64,000 bases of DNA from JAZRUF01 sp045652405 (GTDB taxonomy: Bacteria; Bacillota; Clostridia; Oscillospirales; JAAYXM01). Location: assembly GCA_045652405.1 (NCBI GenBank), contig JAZRUF010000005.1, positions 1-64,000 on the forward strand, given 5' to 3'. Shown piece by piece: positions 1-8,098 of the stretch; position 1 is the stretch's first letter, and every line of letters begins with the position of its first letter. The position numbers were made by a program, and so were the translations under genes. Under the pieces are notes generated by a model that was not told the DNA's origin, made no database searches, and worked only from the letters and a program-made list of their open reading frames with translations.

Positions 1-666
1 CCATGAAAATACCGCAGTATATAATATCTCCACCCACGCATTGCATATATCCGTAACATTAGGTGCTTCAAAAATAAACATAAACGGTGCCGAAATAAGA
101 CCAACAACTATAAATTGAATACACGCAAGCCACACTCCGCTGTGTTTCTGTACAAAATGGTCTATCACACAAATATGCACCGAAAACATAAGAGCTGACA
201 ATATCATAAGTCCATCGCCAATATTGATGCTAAATCCGTCCATCGCGCAAAGGAAATATACTCCCACTGCAGAAATCAATATGCAAAGCCATACGCGCAA
301 CGTCGGCCGCTTTCCAAGCACAATCCTCAGAATAGGGACCAGAACAATATACATAGCCGTCAAAAAACCAGATTTAGCCACAGTGGTATACTGTATTCCT
401 ATCTGCTGAAGAGTTGATGCCGCAAACAGCGCCAGTCCACACATGATGCCGCCGAAAATCGTTCCGCGCACATCCTTGTTTTCATCATTTCTCGAAAAAA
501 AACAAGCAAACGAAATCAAAACCACTCCGCCTATAATATATCGGACCGCACCAAAAGAAAACGGACCTACATACGCCATTCCTTCGCTCTGCGCAACAAA
601 AGCCGAGCCCCATATAATCGCAGCAACAATAAGCAAGAGATTTCCCCTGAGGGTTTTATGCTGCAT
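1..666 (-). CDS. EamA/DMT-family transporter (3' part cut off by window)
   Basis: This is the N-terminal 222 codons of a membrane transporter; the frame stays open to base 1, so the C-terminus lies outside the window. The translation begins MQHKTLRGNLLLIVAAIIWG and shows the typical drug/metabolite transporter start (WGSAF followed by a conserved early helix). At least six hydrophobic segments follow, and a short charged loop (GKRP) separates helices of the first EamA repeat. The ATG at 666 lies 2 bases after the stop of the Asp23-like gene, with a GAGG ribosome site inside that gene's end, so the two are probably co-transcribed. EamA proteins export metabolites or amino acids; the substrate cannot be told here. 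Family call is firm, function generic. Confidence 0.85.
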   Translation of the reverse strand, partial: MQHKTLRGNLLLIVAAIIWGSAFVAQSEGMAYVGPFSFGAVRYIIGGVVLISFACFFSRNDENKDVRGTIFGGIMCGLALFAASTLQQIGIQYTTVAKSGFLTAMYIVLVPILRIVLGKRPTLRVWLCILISAVGVYFLCAMDGFSINIGDGLMILSALMFSVHICVIDHFVQKHSGVWLACIQFIVVGLISAPFMFIFEAPNVTDICNAWVEILYTAVFSW

Positions 667-668
667 TT

Positions 669-1067
669 TTATTTTTCCTCAGCTCCCTCAGTTTTCTTAA
701 CCACTTTTTCAAACTGCACTCCTGAAACATGCACGTTTACGGCAGTAACCGTAAGCCCCGCCATTGATTCAATAGCAGACGCAACACCCTCTTGCACATA
801 TTTTGCAACCGTCGGAACAACACTTCCGTACTTTACATTAACGTAAATATCTACAGCGATATTCTCTTCATCTATCTGAAGCTTAACACCCTTTGAAACC
901 GATTTTTTACCCAGAAACTCAGCTATATCAACGCTGCCGTTTCCCAAAGAAGCTACTCCTTCGACCTCAGTTGCAGCCACCGCCGCAATAGATGCTATTA
1001 CTTCTTCAGATATATTGATATTGCCGTTTTCCTCTTTTTGAGTTAAATATTCCTTATTATCTGCCAT
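669..1067 (-). CDS. Asp23/Gls24 family envelope stress protein (YqhY-like)
   Basis: A 132-residue Asp23-family protein. The conserved core is visible: an N-terminal ISEEVIASIA helix, then EVEGVASL, a basic stretch, and the alternating strand IAVDIYVNVKYGSVVP followed by a helix and TAVNVHVSGVQF. The ATG at 1067 is preferred over the GTG at 1076, because the GGAGAG ribosome site sits right against the GTG but 10 bases before the ATG. It lies just downstream of the spoIIIA terminator. A yqhY-type Asp23 gene near spoIIIAH also occurs in Bacillus subtilis, where it is linked to acetyl-CoA carboxylase; no acc genes are seen here. Cellular role in clostridia is not settled. Confidence 0.88.
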   Translation of the reverse strand: MADNKEYLTQKEENGNINISEEVIASIAAVAATEVEGVASLGNGSVDIAEFLGKKSVSKGVKLQIDEENIAVDIYVNVKYGSVVPTVAKYVQEGVASAIESMAGLTVTAVNVHVSGVQFEKVVKKTEGAEEK

Positions 1068-1103
1068 TTTATGCACTCTCCTTCATACAATTTAAAAAGC
1101 AAA

Positions 1104-1140
1104 ATACCGGAGTGATTAATCAAAATATACACTCCGGTAT
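1104..1140 (-). terminator. Rho-independent terminator after spoIIIAH
   Basis: An 11-bp perfect stem (ATACCGGAGTG, 1104-1114, pairing with 1130-1140) with a 15-base loop, followed on the minus strand by a T-rich run. It separates the spoIIIA operon from the Asp23 gene. Confidence 0.8.
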
Positions 1141-1157
1141 CTATTATACCCTAAATT

Positions 1158-1736
1158 TCATTTTATCTCAACTATTTTTATCTGACTTGGTTTGACTTTT
1201 GCTTCACTTATTACAATATCCTTGATTTTTGTAGTATCGCTTGCCGTAAGTCCACCCTCTGGTGCCTTTACTATGATGTTTACAGCCTCATCATTTATAA
1301 GAGCAACGCAATCCTTAAATCCCTTTGCTTTTATAAGCGATTCTACCCGCGCTTCAGTAACCGCACCTGTCGCCAAACTCTCCATATTCGATGCCGCCTT
1401 GTCTCTTTCCTGCTGGGATATGTTCTCCTTTTCGGAATTTTCTTTAAGTATTGTCAGAGCACTGTCTCTCGCCTTTTGTTTTTCAAGCCGCGCATTGGTA
1501 AAATAATCGTCCGCAACCGTCTCTTCGCTTTTCTCCTCTTCATTTTCATCTACATCCATCTTCTCCCCTTCACTGCCCTCTTTTTTTTCCTTTTCACCAT
1601 TTGCAAGCGTAACCTCCCCTAAAGTTTTTCCGGTTTCTGTATCCGCCGCAATATTCTGCGTGTAACTCCAATTAAGATAAACAGCCACACAAATAAAAAG
1701 CACTATCATCGCAGTAACCGCATTTTTTCTTTTCAT
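1158..1736 (-). CDS. spoIIIAH: Stage III sporulation protein AH
   Basis: A 192-residue SpoIIIAH. It has one N-terminal transmembrane helix (about residues 6-24), a long charged, probably coiled linker rich in Glu and Lys, and a C-terminal ring-building YscJ/FliF-like domain (region with LIKAKGFKDCVALI and VKPSQIKIVEI). In Bacillus, SpoIIIAH sits in the mother cell membrane and binds forespore SpoIIQ to form the channel across the two membranes. The ATG at 1736 (MKRKNAV) is preferred; the ATG at 1757 directly follows the spoIIIAG stop and has no ribosome site, whereas GAGAGG lies 13 bases before 1736. It is last in the eight-gene operon. Confidence 0.95.
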   Translation of the reverse strand: MKRKNAVTAMIVLFICVAVYLNWSYTQNIAADTETGKTLGEVTLANGEKEKKEGSEGEKMDVDENEEEKSEETVADDYFTNARLEKQKARDSALTILKENSEKENISQQERDKAASNMESLATGAVTEARVESLIKAKGFKDCVALINDEAVNIIVKAPEGGLTASDTTKIKDIVISEAKVKPSQIKIVEIK

Positions 1737-1757
1737 AATCGCATCGCATCCTCTCAT

Positions 1758-2294
1758 CTAATTTTTCATTTTAATAACTGTAATTCTATCAGACGTAATC
1801 CCGGTAAGAGAAGAAATAACATCGGTTATGTACATCCTCACCTTAGGATTGTCCGCTCCGTCACAAACAACCGCTGCACCCAAAAATTCCGGATAAATGG
1901 TTTTTACAACAACAGGTGCCTCACCCCCATTCCCATCCGACAAAATGCTCGGCCTTCTGTCACTGTCGCGGTTTACATCCTTAGTATCTCCGTCATCCTT
2001 TTGCTCACGTGTATTGAGCTTTGTCTCCTCTGCATAAACATACTCCATCCCGGTTTTCATCGTCAATGCAACATCAACTCTTCCCACCCCCGCTCCGCTT
2101 TCCAAAATTTCTTCTATGCGCCTCTCAAGCCCTTCTGCATCAAAACTTTGCGGCTTAGTGTCCGGTATATTTTCCTTTTTCTCACCACCGCTCGGAAGCA
2201 TAAGTATCACTATCCCTGCAATGATAATAACAATTAAATATCTGTTTGCAGAAAAAAGCTTCTGAAGTTTTGCAAAAACACTTCTTATATCCAA
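1758..2294 (-). CDS. spoIIIAG: Stage III sporulation protein AG
   Basis: SpoIIIAG, 178 residues, which in Bacillus forms a large ring in the mother-cell membrane as part of the SpoIIIA-SpoIIQ channel. A transmembrane helix spans about residues 18-35, followed by the ring-building part (ESGAGVGRVDVALTM, then VYPEFLGAAVVC-like and ITDVISSLTGI segments). Between them is a charged, low-complexity insert (about residues 93-120), typical of the long beta-barrel insertion region of this family. Translation starts at a TTG at 2294: a consensus AGGAGG lies 10 bases upstream and no ATG is placed correctly. The stop overlaps the start region of spoIIIAH. Confidence 0.95.
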   Translation of the reverse strand: MDIRSVFAKLQKLFSANRYLIVIIIAGIVILMLPSGGEKKENIPDTKPQSFDAEGLERRIEEILESGAGVGRVDVALTMKTGMEYVYAEETKLNTREQKDDGDTKDVNRDSDRRPSILSDGNGGEAPVVVKTIYPEFLGAAVVCDGADNPKVRMYITDVISSLTGITSDRITVIKMKN

Positions 2295-2297
2295 GGT

Positions 2298-2798
2298 TTA
2301 TAAACCTCCTTTTTGTTCAAATGCAACTCTGTCCTCGGCAATGTCACATTCACGCTTTACCGTTTTTTTTATTTCCTTACGCTCAGCTTCAGAAACCTTT
2401 CTATCCGTTATAATTCTAACCTCCTCAGGATATAAATACCCGTCCTTCCTTTTTACAACCTCAACCGCTATCCCTTCGCAATCCAAGCCAAAATCAAGCA
2501 GTCGTTGAGATATATATGAGGATATTTCCTTTTCTATGATTTCTTTCTGAATATTTTCATTTTCCTCCTGTAAATGGCGGCTTTGTCTCTCAAACTCCAG
2601 CTCATAACCGCGGTCATTTTTCATAATATCCGATACGCTCAGTGACTTAAAAGGCGAAATAACCGCCATTATAAGCACCAAAGCCCCAGCAAGCTGTACA
2701 CATCGCCCCGCAGAATTTTGCGGTACAATTGCTTTTATGACAGAAACAATTATTGCCACTGCGCATATTCCGCCAACCCAGTCTTTTACAAGCTCCAT
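2298..2798 (-). CDS. spoIIIAF: Stage III sporulation protein AF
   Basis: SpoIIIAF, 166 residues. Two N-terminal membrane helices (about residues 7-25 and 35-50) are followed by a charged coiled segment and a C-terminal ferredoxin-like domain with the family pattern of a GLDCEGIAVEV strand and a YPEEVRIIT strand. It is a minor membrane part of the SpoIIIA channel complex. It lies 12 bases after spoIIIAE and 3 bases before the TTG start of spoIIIAG, so translation is closely linked. Confidence 0.92.
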   Translation of the reverse strand: MELVKDWVGGICAVAIIVSVIKAIVPQNSAGRCVQLAGALVLIMAVISPFKSLSVSDIMKNDRGYELEFERQSRHLQEENENIQKEIIEKEISSYISQRLLDFGLDCEGIAVEVVKRKDGYLYPEEVRIITDRKVSEAERKEIKKTVKRECDIAEDRVAFEQKGGL

Positions 2799-2810
2799 TT
2801 TACTACTCCT

Positions 2811-3917
2811 CTATATTACACCTACCGCATACATACTGCTTAAAATTGACAAAAACATCAGCAGCGCGCAAGATGCAGACATCCCCAATACTATTCCAAA
2901 ACTTCCTCCTATCCTTTCCACCAAATGTGTCAGTCGGCTTTCCGTCATCGGTGCAATAACCGTCGCGGACAATTTAAAGAGGAAGTAATTTACGCCTAGC
3001 GTAAGAAAAGGTGTTAAACATATAGATAAAATTGTCAGCATCCCGAACACACCAATGGCGTTTTTCATAATCGTTGCTCCTGCAATAACCGTTCCCGCCG
3101 CATCAGCTATTATGCCGCCGACAACTGGAACCGCACCGCTTATCGCAAACTTTGCAGTTTTAACACCTATTCCGTCACCCGCACCGGCAAGAATTCCAGA
3201 TACACTCAAGTATGCAACAAATGCGGTCAGCGCAATTTTAAGCCCGCTCGAAACCAACCACTTAATAAAATCTGATATTTTACCCAGTGCACTGTTTTCA
3301 ATTGCCGCATCCGCGCATGCCACAATGATATAGGCATAAACCAAAGGAAAAAACAAATTTTTAACAGCACTCACAAGTAAATCCGCAAAAAAGACCGTAG
3401 CAGTATACCTCGCCGTAGCAGCTAACGGTGTACCCGCAGCCGTAGCCGCCGCGCATAATGATGGAAGAAGAGTTTTGGAAAAAGCGTTTATCTCCTCTAC
3501 CGCAGTCTGTCCCATACCGATAATCGTGTTGAAACTTCCGGTACATGCCGCAGTAATCGCAAGTGCTCCTGCAGTAACAACAAATTCAGGAAGCCTGCCG
3601 TTTTGTCCGCTCGCATATAACGGTATAACAATTCCGCACAGTGCAGCAATTACTAAAATCGCCGCCGCACTCTTGAGCCCACGGCGAAACACATTTTCAA
3701 ACTCTCCGAAAAGACGGCCTTTAAGCTTTTTAAGTCCCCCATCAAGCGATAGGTTCTCTTCCACAGAAAAACCATCCTGAGCAGATTCAGGTACACTTTC
3801 CTCAAGCGCCCGAATATTTAGTGCATCGTATTGCCTATCAAAAAACGAATCATCCGCCGCATATGAACTTGCGCTAAAAAATATCGTGAAAGCAACTACT
3901 GCCAAAACAAACTTCAT
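2811..3917 (-). CDS. spoIIIAE: Stage III sporulation protein AE
   Basis: SpoIIIAE, 368 residues, the largest membrane protein of the SpoIIIA channel. It has a cleavable-looking N-terminal signal (MKFVLAVVAFTIFFSASSYA), a soluble N-terminal part, and then about eight hydrophobic helices beginning near residue 78. Conserved glycine- and alanine-rich membrane segments such as SGAVPVVGGIIADAAGTVI are visible. Length and order (after AD, before AF) match the family. The complex is needed for forespore sigma-G activity after engulfment; like its neighbours it is expected to be read by mother-cell sigma-E. Confidence 0.95.
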   Translation of the reverse strand: MKFVLAVVAFTIFFSASSYAADDSFFDRQYDALNIRALEESVPESAQDGFSVEENLSLDGGLKKLKGRLFGEFENVFRRGLKSAAAILVIAALCGIVIPLYASGQNGRLPEFVVTAGALAITAACTGSFNTIIGMGQTAVEEINAFSKTLLPSLCAAATAAGTPLAATARYTATVFFADLLVSAVKNLFFPLVYAYIIVACADAAIENSALGKISDFIKWLVSSGLKIALTAFVAYLSVSGILAGAGDGIGVKTAKFAISGAVPVVGGIIADAAGTVIAGATIMKNAIGVFGMLTILSICLTPFLTLGVNYFLFKLSATVIAPMTESRLTHLVERIGGSFGIVLGMSASCALLMFLSILSSMYAVGVI

Positions 3918-3933
3918 TATTTTTCATTCCCAT

Positions 3934-4317
3934 CTAAATAGATGCGACCAATTCCATCACGCTCATGAGAAGCGGAAGCGAAATCACCACCGCTACCACG
4001 CATCCTGCAAACTCCACACAGGATGCTAATGCCGCACTGCCCGCGTCTCTACACACATCCGCAGAAATTTTGCTTACAACCGAAACCGCAACCGTTTTTA
4101 TAAGTGGTGAAAAAACCGGTTTTATAACCCTTGTATATCCAGCCATATCATCTATAAATGATGTTATATTATTTACCGCGCCTATCACCGACCACATTAT
4201 CACAGCTCCCGCGCAAATTAGCAAAACAACCGCTATTTCCGGCGCACTCTTTTTTATTGACAAAGCGGCTATCGCAGAAAGCACCGCCAATCCCGCACAT
4301 TTAATTAAAACATCCAT
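3934..4317 (-). CDS. spoIIIAD: Stage III sporulation protein AD
   Basis: SpoIIIAD, 127 residues from the ATG at 4317 (MDVLIKCAGL). Four hydrophobic helices make up nearly all of it, with the conserved central stretch IKPVFSPLIKTVAVSVV and a C-terminal helix ending near MSVMELVASI. An in-frame start further upstream at 4362 would run into spoIIIAC and add an unrelated segment, so it is rejected. The gene follows spoIIIAC by 4 bases. It is a small membrane part of the SpoIIIA complex, of unknown precise role. Confidence 0.93.
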   Translation of the reverse strand: MDVLIKCAGLAVLSAIAALSIKKSAPEIAVVLLICAGAVIMWSVIGAVNNITSFIDDMAGYTRVIKPVFSPLIKTVAVSVVSKISADVCRDAGSAALASCVEFAGCVVAVVISLPLLMSVMELVASI

Positions 4318-4321
4318 TTTT

Positions 4322-4516
4322 CTAAAATCCAAATGTACTCTTAACCAAATCAAATAATGCACTTATTTCACGTATAATTATCATTAAAACCACAATTAGT
4401 CCGGCAAGAGTTGTCATCATAGCCTGCTCTTCTCTGCCTGACCGTATCAAAAGTTGATTGAGTACGGATACCAAAATCCCTATCGCCGCTACTTTGAAAA
4501 TTAAATCGACTTGCAT
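4322..4516 (-). CDS. spoIIIAC: Stage III sporulation protein AC
   Basis: SpoIIIAC, 64 residues, with two membrane helices (about residues 6-24 and 32-50) and the family features LIFKVAAIGILVSVLNQLL and the start of the second helix (TTLAGLIVVL). The length is as usual for this tiny protein. It belongs to the SpoIIIA channel operon; AC and AD share weak similarity in their first helices. Confidence 0.94.
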   Translation of the reverse strand: MQVDLIFKVAAIGILVSVLNQLLIRSGREEQAMMTTLAGLIVVLMIIIREISALFDLVKSTFGF

Positions 4517-4554
4517 ATTCTCTCACCTATCCGGCATTGCCACAGAAGTATGTC

Positions 4555-5070
4555 TTAAATAAATACAATCACCAACGCTATCCCGCAAGCAACACCTAAA
4601 CTTCCATATAACTTTCCTAATCTTCCTTTTTCACTCTCCGCAGCTTTAGCACGTCCCTCCAGCACCTTTCTCAAATGCTCAATCCTCGCCGCCTGTTCAT
4701 TGGCATCATACCTTCCAAGCGTATTTCCCAAATCAAGCAAAACTTGCTTTTCCTGACCGGTAAGCTCCATATAATCCGCACGACCGAGTGCACTGCTCCA
4801 CGCACTGTAAAAGCTTATATCTGCCTGTTTATTGCATATTTCCATACATTCATCAAAGAACGTTTTTATAGGCTCTTTAACGCTTTTTTTGCATTTTATC
4901 ATAAGCTCATTTACAGGTGTCAATAAAAATTTAATTTCAGAATGCATCATATCCAATACACTCATCCACGCATTGAGCACATTTATCCTTAACGTCAGTC
5001 GATTTGCCGCAGATATTCCTATAGCCGCACTTCCGCTGCAAATCATGATTGCGCCAATCATTTTAAGCAT
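4555..5070 (-). CDS. spoIIIAB: Stage III sporulation protein AB
   Basis: SpoIIIAB, 171 residues. There is an N-terminal membrane helix (about residues 3-22), then a long helical, charged cytoplasmic domain, and a C-terminal membrane helix (YGSLGVACGIALVIVFI). This two-anchor helical layout resembles GspF/PilC-type secretion platform proteins, which agrees with the view that SpoIIIA is a secretion-like machine. A GGAG site precedes the ATG. The gene follows spoIIIAA by 25 bases. Confidence 0.93.
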   Translation of the reverse strand: MLKMIGAIMICSGSAAIGISAANRLTLRINVLNAWMSVLDMMHSEIKFLLTPVNELMIKCKKSVKEPIKTFFDECMEICNKQADISFYSAWSSALGRADYMELTGQEKQVLLDLGNTLGRYDANEQAARIEHLRKVLEGRAKAAESEKGRLGKLYGSLGVACGIALVIVFI

Positions 5071-5095
5071 TTACTTTTCATCTCCTGGAATTTTC

Positions 5096-5998
5096 TTATC
5101 TCAACCGCTCTATACGATATGTATGTTCACGCCCATTTCTTTCAAGCACAACAGCATATTTAAATATCTCCTGCTCCATAAGGCTTCTATATAAATTCCT
5201 TTTAAAAAGAGACTCTACATCTTCGCCGTGCGCTGTAGCCAATAAGCCTACACCGCAGTTTGATGCATACTCAATCGCATGCACATCCTCCTGCGCGGTT
5301 ATCTCATCAACCGCGAGTATTTGTGGTGACATTGATCTCAGCATAAGCATCATTGCCCCCGCCTTGTTTACCCCTTCCATAACATCTGTCTGTTTTCCCA
5401 CGTCAAACTGAGGAACACCTCTGTACTTAGCCGCAATTTCACCGCGTTCATCAGCCACTGCAATTCTGAAGTTAACACTGAGAATACGTATTAAATCCCT
5501 GAGCATCGTGGTCTTTCCATACCCCGGTGGCGATACGATAAGCGTATTTTGAAACACACCACCAATAACCAAATCAGGTGCCAATTTTTCAGCTATCCCC
5601 GGAAACTCCTTGGCAATTCTCACCGATACCGAGGATATATCTTTTATAAAAGTAAGTTCTTTATTCTTTAAAACCCCGGTTCCGCAAAGACCTATTCTGT
5701 GTCCCCCGGAAACGGTTATAAACCCGTTTTTTATACTATCTGCCGCTGAATGTACCGAGCCACCGGTCGCAAGCTCTAACACCGCATTTAATTCTTCATG
5801 ACGCACAGGGCTTTCACTTGCAATCTCCACCTCTCCCGAAGGAAGAAGCACCGTCATCCGCTGTCCCGACCTCAGCCTGAATTCCTCCGCCTGCTCTTTA
5901 AGGTTTCCGTCTATCTGCATTACCTGACCACGAAAGCGCGGGGGTAAAAACTGAACCGCCTGTCCAAACCGTTTTTGTAAATCATTTTTCTTTCTCAT
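5096..5998 (-). CDS. spoIIIAA: Stage III sporulation protein AA (AAA+ ATPase)
   Basis: SpoIIIAA, 300 residues, the ATPase of the SpoIIIA complex and related to secretion ATPases (GspE/VirB11). The Walker A motif is SPPGYGKTT (about residue 155), the Walker B region is ILAVDEI, and the RNA/secretion-ATPase-type TAHGED motif follows. The ATG at 5998 (MRKKNDL) is chosen because GGAGG lies 8 bases before it; the ATG codons at 6016 and 6013 overlap that ribosome site. It is first in the operon. The 116 bases upstream hold no consensus sigma-A promoter, as expected for a sigma-E-dependent operon. Confidence 0.95.
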   Translation of the reverse strand: MRKKNDLQKRFGQAVQFLPPRFRGQVMQIDGNLKEQAEEFRLRSGQRMTVLLPSGEVEIASESPVRHEELNAVLELATGGSVHSAADSIKNGFITVSGGHRIGLCGTGVLKNKELTFIKDISSVSVRIAKEFPGIAEKLAPDLVIGGVFQNTLIVSPPGYGKTTMLRDLIRILSVNFRIAVADERGEIAAKYRGVPQFDVGKQTDVMEGVNKAGAMMLMLRSMSPQILAVDEITAQEDVHAIEYASNCGVGLLATAHGEDVESLFKRNLYRSLMEQEIFKYAVVLERNGREHTYRIERLR

Positions 5999-6114
5999 AA
6001 TTGTTTCCTCCATCATTTGTGTTGCTACATCTTATGAGAGAGCATATCCTTTTAGAACAAAAACTATCATATGATGTCCGGAATGTGGTTGCTCACGCGT
6101 TTTTTTACTCAACA

Positions 6115-6152
6115 AAAAATCGGCCGCGATTTAAAAATCACAGCCGATTTTT
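6115..6152. terminator. Terminator after the YcxB-like gene
   Basis: A 10-bp stem (AAAAATCGGC at 6115-6124 pairing with GCCGATTTTT at 6143-6152), with inner pairs possible between GAT and ATC. A and T runs flank it, so it can act in both directions. It ends the ligA-gatCAB-ycxB transcript and insulates the spoIIIA operon. Confidence 0.8.
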
Positions 6153-6154
6153 CA

Positions 6155-6661
6155 CTATCCTCTTTTGAATTTTATTCTACCCGGGTGTATCTTGTCCACG
6201 ACCCACTCAACAAACAGCTTTTCATGGTCTTTTGACTCAAAACTCCGCTTAGGAAAATAAAAAGCTTTATTGCGCGTAAGAAACATAAAATAACAATCCT
6301 TAACTTCTACGACTTTATATACATCGTCCCATTCAAGCTTCAACTCACCGCTTTGTGCCTGTTGAATTATTCCTTCGTCATTTAACGTAAGTGTCAGCAA
6401 ATCCGATACGTTTGACATAGCGTATATTCTTGATGCACGCCAGTTTATGTATAACCGTATAGCAAAATACACAATCACGCATCCCGCAACCGCAACTGTC
6501 GCAAGAAGCGGCACAGACCACGCAAGCAAGCGCATAAACACAAAGCAAACAAAAAAACCTCCTGCCAAAGAACCGATAAGGGTAGAAGCTTTTGTTTGAA
6601 GCTTGCATAGGCTTTTATAATCGTGAAGTGTCAAATCAGTCTTAAAAACCATGGTTTCCAT
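6155..6661 (-). CDS. YcxB-like membrane protein
   Basis: A 168-residue protein with two hydrophobic segments in the first half (about residues 28-46 and 50-72) and a C-terminal cytoplasmic domain of the YcxB type: the order GIIQQAQSGELKLEWDDVYKVVEV, then FMFLTRNKAFYFPKRSF is the family signature. Function of this domain is unknown. Its ATG directly abuts the gatB stop with no spacer, so it is the last gene of the gatCAB operon. Such proteins are common in Firmicutes and usually annotated hypothetical. Confidence 0.8.
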   Translation of the reverse strand: METMVFKTDLTLHDYKSLCKLQTKASTLIGSLAGGFFVCFVFMRLLAWSVPLLATVAVAGCVIVYFAIRLYINWRASRIYAMSNVSDLLTLTLNDEGIIQQAQSGELKLEWDDVYKVVEVKDCYFMFLTRNKAFYFPKRSFESKDHEKLFVEWVVDKIHPGRIKFKRG

Positions 6662-8098
6662 TTAATTAACCCGCCTTTCCAAATTTTCTTTTATACTCTC
6701 GCAAAGCATGTGCGGGTTTGCACGGCCACCGCTTTTGCGCATACACTGACCGGTCAGGAACCCAAACGCATTCTTTTTACCCGCCATATAATCGCTTACA
6801 GCTTGAGGATTCTCCTCAATAACCTGCGCTACAAGTTTATCTATCTGCGCCCTATCGCTTAGCTGGCAAAGTCCAAGCTTTTCAATAGCCTCCCCCGCAC
6901 TTCCGCCGTTTTCAAATAAATATACCACCGCGCGTTTTCCGGCAGATACGCTTATTTCGGAAGTCTCAATAGCTTTTACAACCTCAGCAAAGCTCTCCAC
7001 CGTCAATCCCGACTCTGCTATCTCTATTTTACTTTCATTGACGCAGCTTTGCACCTGACTAATGATTAAATTAGCGGTAGTTTCCTCGGAAGCTCCAAAC
7101 TCAATGCACTTATCGAAAAATCTCGCAGTTTTTGGGTTTGCACTTATCTGCGCCGCAGTAGCTTCCGGCACGTTCATTTCATTTATATATCTCATCCGCT
7201 TTGCTATTTCAAACTCCGGCAGCAATGCTTTGATTTGCTTTTTCTCTTCATTTGATATTTCAATAACCGGAATATCCGGCTCAGGGAAATACCTGTAATC
7301 CGCTGAATTTTCCTTGCTTCGCAGAAGAAAGCTTTCCCGCTTCTCATCATCCCATCTGCGAGTCTGCTGCTCTACCTTTCCGCCGGCTTTTAAAATTTCT
7401 GTCTGTCTCTTTATCTCATACCTTATCGCGCGCTCAGCACCAGAAAAGGTATTTACATTTTTCATCTCCACCCGCGGCATCAGCTCATTGCATCCATCTT
7501 CTCGAAGTGATACGTTGACATCGCATCTCAGAGAACCCTCCTGCATACGGCAATCGGATATACCTAAATACATAAGCATTGTTTTAAGTGCATCCAAAAA
7601 CGCACGCGCCTGCTCGGGTGAGTGAAAAATCGGTTGTGTAACTATTTCTATTAGCGGCACACCACAGCGGTTATAGTCAATCAGCGTCTCACCACTCGGT
7701 AAGTGTATAAGCTTTCCGGCATCTTCTTCAATATGTATCTGTCGTATAGCGGCGCGTTTTACCTCACCTTCAAAAAAATACTCAAACTCACCGTCGGTAC
7801 AGAGAGGAAGCGCAAACTGCGAAATCTGATATCCCTTAGGCAAATCCGGGTAAAAATAGTTTTTACGGCTCTGTACGGTTTTGCTTGCAATTTTCGCATT
7901 CATCGCTGCACCCGCAAGCATAGCAAACTCTACAGCCTTTTTATTTAGGCTGGGCAGCGCACCCGGCATACCTGTACAAACCGGACAGCAACGCGAATTA
8001 GGCTCCCCACCAAACTCATTGCGGCACGTGCAGTACATCTTGGTCTCCGTGTCAAGCTCAGCATGAACCTCAAGGCCTATCACCGGTTGAAAACTCAC
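6662..8098 (-). CDS. gatB: Asp-tRNA(Asn)/Glu-tRNA(Gln) amidotransferase subunit B
   Basis: GatB, 478 residues, the tRNA-binding and kinase-like subunit of GatCAB. The N-terminal domain shows GLEVHAELDT, a zinc-type cysteine set (CTCRNEFGGEPNSRCCPVC) and VQSRKNYFYPDLPKGYQIS; the middle has the EIVTQP and RYFPEPD motifs; the C-terminal helical GatB/YqeY domain binds tRNA. GatCAB converts misacylated Glu-tRNA(Gln) or Asp-tRNA(Asn) to the correct amide form. Translation starts at a GTG overlapping the gatA stop by 4 bases (GTGA). Confidence 0.97.
   Translation of the reverse strand: MSFQPVIGLEVHAELDTETKMYCTCRNEFGGEPNSRCCPVCTGMPGALPSLNKKAVEFAMLAGAAMNAKIASKTVQSRKNYFYPDLPKGYQISQFALPLCTDGEFEYFFEGEVKRAAIRQIHIEEDAGKLIHLPSGETLIDYNRCGVPLIEIVTQPIFHSPEQARAFLDALKTMLMYLGISDCRMQEGSLRCDVNVSLREDGCNELMPRVEMKNVNTFSGAERAIRYEIKRQTEILKAGGKVEQQTRRWDDEKRESFLLRSKENSADYRYFPEPDIPVIEISNEEKKQIKALLPEFEIAKRMRYINEMNVPEATAAQISANPKTARFFDKCIEFGASEETTANLIISQVQSCVNESKIEIAESGLTVESFAEVVKAIETSEISVSAGKRAVVYLFENGGSAGEAIEKLGLCQLSDRAQIDKLVAQVIEENPQAVSDYMAGKKNAFGFLTGQCMRKSGGRANPHMLCESIKENLERRVN

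Noticed and set aside
224..700. Two plus-strand open frames (224-409, 443-700)
   Set aside because: They lie antisense to the EamA transporter whose frame is open and carries family motifs; no ribosome sites.
5999..6114. Sigma-E promoter for spoIIIA
   Set aside because: A CATAAGAT motif is present, but no matching -35 at the correct spacing could be supported.
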